A stretch of 9,178 bases of DNA from Candidatus Omnitrophota bacterium (lineage in GTDB: Bacteria > Omnitrophota > Gorgyraeia > 2-02-FULL-51-18 > JAGOUK01). The notes beneath the pieces are model-generated. The model was not told where the DNA came from and made no database searches. It was given only the letters and a program-made list of their open reading frames with translations. Numbering within the stretch: the stretch's first letter is position 1; every line of letters starts with the position of its first letter. The position numbers and the translations under genes are program-made. The stretch spans positions 1 through 9,178 of the forward strand of contig JAGOUK010000042.1 in NCBI GenBank assembly GCA_018061225.1, in the 5' to 3' direction. Positions 6,832 to 9,178 of this stretch are shown here, piece after piece.

Positions 6832-6992
6832 AGGAACTCATTCTCGCTCAATACACGTTGATCCCGCTCAATTGCGCCGCGCTGCTGATTTTTTTGGCGA
6901 TCTTCGCGGGCTCGGTCCTGTGGGTGTACCGCCGGTCGGGCAGGAGTTATTACAAGTACATGGAATCGCTTCCGCTTAAGGATGAGGAATAA
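6828..6992 (+). CDS. ccoQ: cbb3 oxidase small subunit CcoQ (FixQ-like)
   Basis: A 54-residue protein starting at TTG within TTGA, so its start overlaps the ccoNO stop by four bases. It has a short N-terminus, one hydrophobic helix (about residues 11-33, including AALLIFLAIFAGSVLWVY), then a basic stretch (RRSGRS) and an acidic tail (KDEE). That layout, the size and the location between ccoNO and ccoP match CcoQ/FixQ, a single-span subunit that stabilises the binding of CcoP to the core complex. Sequence conservation in this family is weak, so position carries much of the evidence. It ends one base before the preferred ccoP start. Confidence 0.85.
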   Translation: MKELILAQYTLIPLNCAALLIFLAIFAGSVLWVYRRSGRSYYKYMESLPLKDEE

Positions 6993-6993
6993 T

Positions 6994-7626
6994 ATGAGCC
7001 ACTCCGCGCCTGATGACAACAACGTACCGGTTTTTCCAGGAGAAAAGCTGCTCGATCACAACTACGACGGCATCCAGGAGCTCGACAACCCATTGCCCGC
7101 CTGGTGGGTGTGGCTGTTCTACGCGACGTTCGTCTTCGGGGTCGTGTACTTCGTGGTGTTCATCTTCTTTGTGAAGCCTGCCGGTGAACGCGCCGATCTC
7201 CGCGTGGCTCAGATGCGTCAGATCAGCTCGCCCGAAGGAGCGGCCGGCGCCTCCGGCGCGGCCGGGTCCGCGGCCGGCGCGCAGGGTGCCGGTCCCGGCG
7301 GGAGCGCAGGCGCACCCGTCTTCACCGAAGATGATACGACGCGGGCGGCCGGTAAACTGGTCTTTGACGCCAAATGCGCGGTGTGTCATGCGCCGGACGG
7401 CGGCGGTCTTATCGGCCCGAACATGACGGATAATTACTGGCTGCACGGGAAGGGGACTTTGAATGATATGTACAACGTGATCGTGGACGGCGTCCCCGAA
7501 AAAGGCATGATCGCCTGGGGTCCGCTGCTCACCGAAGATGAAATTCGCGCGGTCACCGTCTATCTCAAAACTCTTCAAGGGACAACGCCGGCCAGTCCCA
7601 AGGCGCCCCAGGGCGAACCGGTGTAA
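6994..7626 (+). CDS. ccoP: cbb3 oxidase subunit III, monoheme CcoP
   Basis: Membrane-anchored cytochrome c that passes electrons to the CcoN-CcoO core. The N-terminus carries the family signature HNYDGIQELDNPLPAWWVWLF (in residues 22-42) leading into one membrane helix (about 38-60). A Gly/Ala-rich linker (about 80-108) follows, then one cytochrome c domain with CAVCH (128-132) and GMIAWGPLL, whose M172 is the likely axial ligand. Typical CcoP has two CxxCH domains and about 300 residues; this one has 210 residues and one heme, with no trace of the second site and a clean stop. ATG 6994 is preferred because GAGGAA lies just upstream; ATG 6982 would add four residues and overlap ccoQ. It ends one base before ccoG. 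Confidence 0.95.
   Translation: MSHSAPDDNNVPVFPGEKLLDHNYDGIQELDNPLPAWWVWLFYATFVFGVVYFVVFIFFVKPAGERADLRVAQMRQISSPEGAAGASGAAGSAAGAQGAGPGGSAGAPVFTEDDTTRAAGKLVFDAKCAVCHAPDGGGLIGPNMTDNYWLHGKGTLNDMYNVIVDGVPEKGMIAWGPLLTEDEIRAVTVYLKTLQGTTPASPKAPQGEPV
7231..7317 (+). repeat. Low-complexity Gly/Ala-rich linker in ccoP
   Basis: Twenty-nine codons (residues 80-108) are almost only Gly, Ala, Ser, Pro and Gln, including AAGASGAAGSAAGAQGAG. The segment probably forms a flexible tether between the membrane helix and the heme domain. The DNA is very GC-rich and locally repetitive (gccggc units), so length variation between strains is plausible. Confidence 0.7.
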
Positions 7627-7627
7627 C

Positions 7628-9043
7628 ATGACCCCCGGACGGGAACTTCCCGAAGACCGTCTGGGGACAACCGCGGCTGACGGCTCGCGGGTGTATCTTT
7701 TTCCGGCGGAGGTGCGCGGCCGATTCCGCCGCCTCCGCTCCCGAGTTTACGACCTGCTGTTGCTGATTTTTTTGGCGATGCCCTGGATCCGCGTGAACGG
7801 ATCGCCGATCCTGCTTCTTGATATTCCCCACCGCAAGTTCCATATCTTCGGCCTCACCTTTTGGGGGCACGACGCTCCGATGATCTTCCTGGTCATCGCC
7901 GGATTCGTGGTCACGATCGGCTTCATCACAGCGGTGTTCGGCCGCGGCTGGTGCGGTTGGGCCTGCCCGCAGACGGTGTTCATCGATCGGGTTTACGCGC
8001 GCATCGAGCGCTGGGTTGATGGAGATTCGGTCGCGCAAAGGCGGCTGGATGCTGCGCCGATGAGCGTGAGCAAGGCCTGGAAGCGGGCGTTCAAATGGAC
8101 GCTGTTCCTGGCGGCATCCCTGGTAGTGACGCACAGCTTTTTGGCCTATTTCGTCGGCACTGACCGAATCTTCGAAATGGTGACGCGCCCGCCGTCCGAA
8201 AATTGGGCCTCCTTCATGGTGATCGTGGTGACGACCGCCATCATACTTTTTGACTTTGGCTGGTTCCGTGAACAATTCTGTGTGATCGCCTGTCCCTATG
8301 GACGTTTTCAGTCGGTGCTCATGGATCCGCACAGTCTCATCGTCGCGTATGACGCCAAGCGCGGTGAGCCTCGTCTGGAAAAGGGGATGGATCGGAACAA
8401 GGCCGGTGATTGCGTCAGCTGCACCCGTTGTGTGCAGGTGTGTCCGACCGGGATCGACATCCGCCGCGGCGTGCAGATGGAATGCATCGCGTGCACAGCC
8501 TGCATCGATGCGTGTGATGAAGTGATGGTCAAAGTCGGTAAACCCAAAGGGCTGATCCGCTACGATACCGAATCACGTCTCGAGGGAGGGAAGGTCCAGG
8601 TTCTTAGGGGCAGGACGGTGATCTATGCCGCAGCGATCCTGATAGCCGCGGCGGCACTGGCCGTGGTGGTCACGCAGCGGGCCCTCGTGAAGGTCAACGT
8701 CGTCCGCTCCGGCGAAACACCGTATCAGATCGTGAATGACGGGGCCTTTGTCATCAATCATTACAAGGTCAATGTCCGTAATCAGAACACCTTCGACGTG
8801 GACGTCACCTTCGATCTTTCCGACAAGCTCAAGGGTCAGGGGCTGAGCGCCGTGACACCCCAGACGCCGCTGCCGGTCGCGGCCGGCATGTCCGTGCGCG
8901 CGGATCTCTTCGTGACCTTTCCCCGGGGCTTCACGGGAGGATCAGACCGAACTGTCGAGCTTCGTATCGTCGGAAAGTCGGACGGCCGCGAACGGTACCG
9001 CGGAATGAAGCGGGTGCCGCTGGTCGGCCCGGAGACCAGTTGA
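7628..9043 (+). CDS. ccoG: cbb3 oxidase assembly factor / cupric reductase CcoG (FixG/RdxA family)
   Basis: Membrane iron-sulfur protein of 471 residues. CcoG has been shown to reduce Cu(II) to Cu(I) for assembly of the CuB site of cbb3 oxidase. Membrane segments lie at about 40-60, 85-103, 155-176, 195-212 and 331-349. Cysteine pairs occur in GRGWCGWACPQ (C109, C113) and FCVIACPYGRF (C218, C222). Two 4Fe-4S ferredoxin motifs follow: C262-C265-C268-C272 (CVSCTRCVQVCP) and C286-C289-C292-C296. The C-terminal 120 residues form the Ig-like FixG accessory domain, with NHYKVNVRNQN near its start. The start at 7628, one base after the ccoP stop, gives the expected N-terminus; the in-frame ATG at 7538 would add 30 residues read from ccoP. 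Only a weak ribosome site (GGGCGA) is near, so translation may be coupled to ccoP. The stop overlaps the next start (TGATG). Confidence 0.96.
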   Translation: MTPGRELPEDRLGTTAADGSRVYLFPAEVRGRFRRLRSRVYDLLLLIFLAMPWIRVNGSPILLLDIPHRKFHIFGLTFWGHDAPMIFLVIAGFVVTIGFITAVFGRGWCGWACPQTVFIDRVYARIERWVDGDSVAQRRLDAAPMSVSKAWKRAFKWTLFLAASLVVTHSFLAYFVGTDRIFEMVTRPPSENWASFMVIVVTTAIILFDFGWFREQFCVIACPYGRFQSVLMDPHSLIVAYDAKRGEPRLEKGMDRNKAGDCVSCTRCVQVCPTGIDIRRGVQMECIACTACIDACDEVMVKVGKPKGLIRYDTESRLEGGKVQVLRGRTVIYAAAILIAAAALAVVVTQRALVKVNVVRSGETPYQIVNDGAFVINHYKVNVRNQNTFDVDVTFDLSDKLKGQGLSAVTPQTPLPVAAGMSVRADLFVTFPRGFTGGSDRTVELRIVGKSDGRERYRGMKRVPLVGPETS

Positions 9044-9178
9044 TGCATTGTCATCTCTCAGGGTGGGCGGGTGCTCTTATCCCATCGGCGGTGTTGGCGG
9101 CCAGTCTGGCGGGGAGCGGTCATTGCGCTCTGATGTGCGGCGGTCTGGTCTCCGCGGCCGCCAAGACCTCCCTGGATC
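9043..9178 (+). CDS. TauE/SafE (UreH-like) family membrane protein, 5' end only
   Basis: The frame opens at ATG 9043, overlapping the ccoG stop by one base (TGATG), with GGAG 8 bases upstream, and runs off the window after 45 codons. The first helix (about residues 9-25) ends in GSGHCALMCGGL (24-35), close to the GS-HC-MCG signature of UreH-like sulfite exporter TauE/SafE family proteins, also related to the CcdA/DsbD transmembrane fold. Members often sit beside cbb3 oxidase assembly genes and are suspected of metal (copper or nickel) or thiol-redox handling. MHCH at the N-terminus adds potential metal ligands. Its function here is inferred from context. Confidence 0.8.
   Translation, partial: MHCHLSGWAGALIPSAVLAASLAGSGHCALMCGGLVSAAAKTSLD

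Noticed and set aside
7538..7627. Longer N-terminus for CcoG from ATG 7538
   Set aside because: It would overlap ccoP by 89 bases with a basic sequence unlike CcoG; ATG 7628 gives the usual N-terminus right after the ccoP stop.
6883..7779. Identical 19-base words at 6883-6901 and 7761-7779
   Set aside because: Both encode the same membrane-helix residues (LLIFLA) in the same frame with the codons ATT TTT TTG. Similar T7 tracts occur at 334-340, 415-421 and 2916-2922, so this reflects codon choice in hydrophobic segments, not a mobile or regulatory repeat.
7565..8332. Open frame of 255 codons on the - strand opposite ccoG
   Set aside because: It has antisense shadow composition and no recognisable motif; ccoG on the + strand explains the region fully.

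Overview
The window reads as a chromosomal segment of a GC-rich, Gram-negative bacterium. It carries a Pel exopolysaccharide transporter, which works in an inner membrane, and a cbb3-type oxidase, which implies aerobic or microaerobic respiration. The fused CcoN-CcoO subunit, the one-heme CcoP and the receiver-YvcK fusion do not match the classical proteobacterial layouts. A lineage outside the well-studied Proteobacteria is therefore more likely, but I cannot name the taxon from sequence alone. All genes lie on the + strand. I found no tRNA, rRNA, CRISPR array, insertion sequence or convincing terminator.

Left block (1-4568): four genes, each overlapping the next by 11-17 bases, so they look like one translationally coupled unit. 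They are (i) the 3' part of pelG, the membrane transporter of Pel polysaccharide export; (ii) an NAD-dependent nucleotide-sugar epimerase resembling UDP-GlcNAc/UDP-Glc 4-epimerases, in the position expected of a PelX-like precursor enzyme; (iii) a YvcK/CofD-like protein, a family known to bind UDP-sugars, preceded by an unusual degenerate response-regulator receiver domain; and (iv) a small two-pass membrane histidine kinase whose short periplasmic loop holds seven histidines. My main inference is that this is an undescribed control module coupling UDP-sugar status and an envelope signal to Pel synthesis or export.

Gap (4569-4695): the only real intergenic region. It holds a perfect TGTGA-N6-TCACA operator of the CRP/FNR superfamily. 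The operator lies 41.5 bases upstream of the start predicted from a plausible -10 element, which is the geometry of a class II activator promoter for the oxidase operon.

Right block (4696-9178): a compact cbb3 cytochrome c oxidase operon. It encodes CcoN-CcoO fused in one 711-residue protein, a 54-residue CcoQ with a TTG start overlapping the previous stop, a monoheme CcoP with a Gly/Ala-rich linker, the cupric reductase/assembly factor CcoG, and the 5' end of a TauE/SafE (UreH-like) membrane protein. The expected ccoH gene is missing between ccoG and the last gene. Together these genes would build and supply copper to a terminal oxidase of high oxygen affinity.
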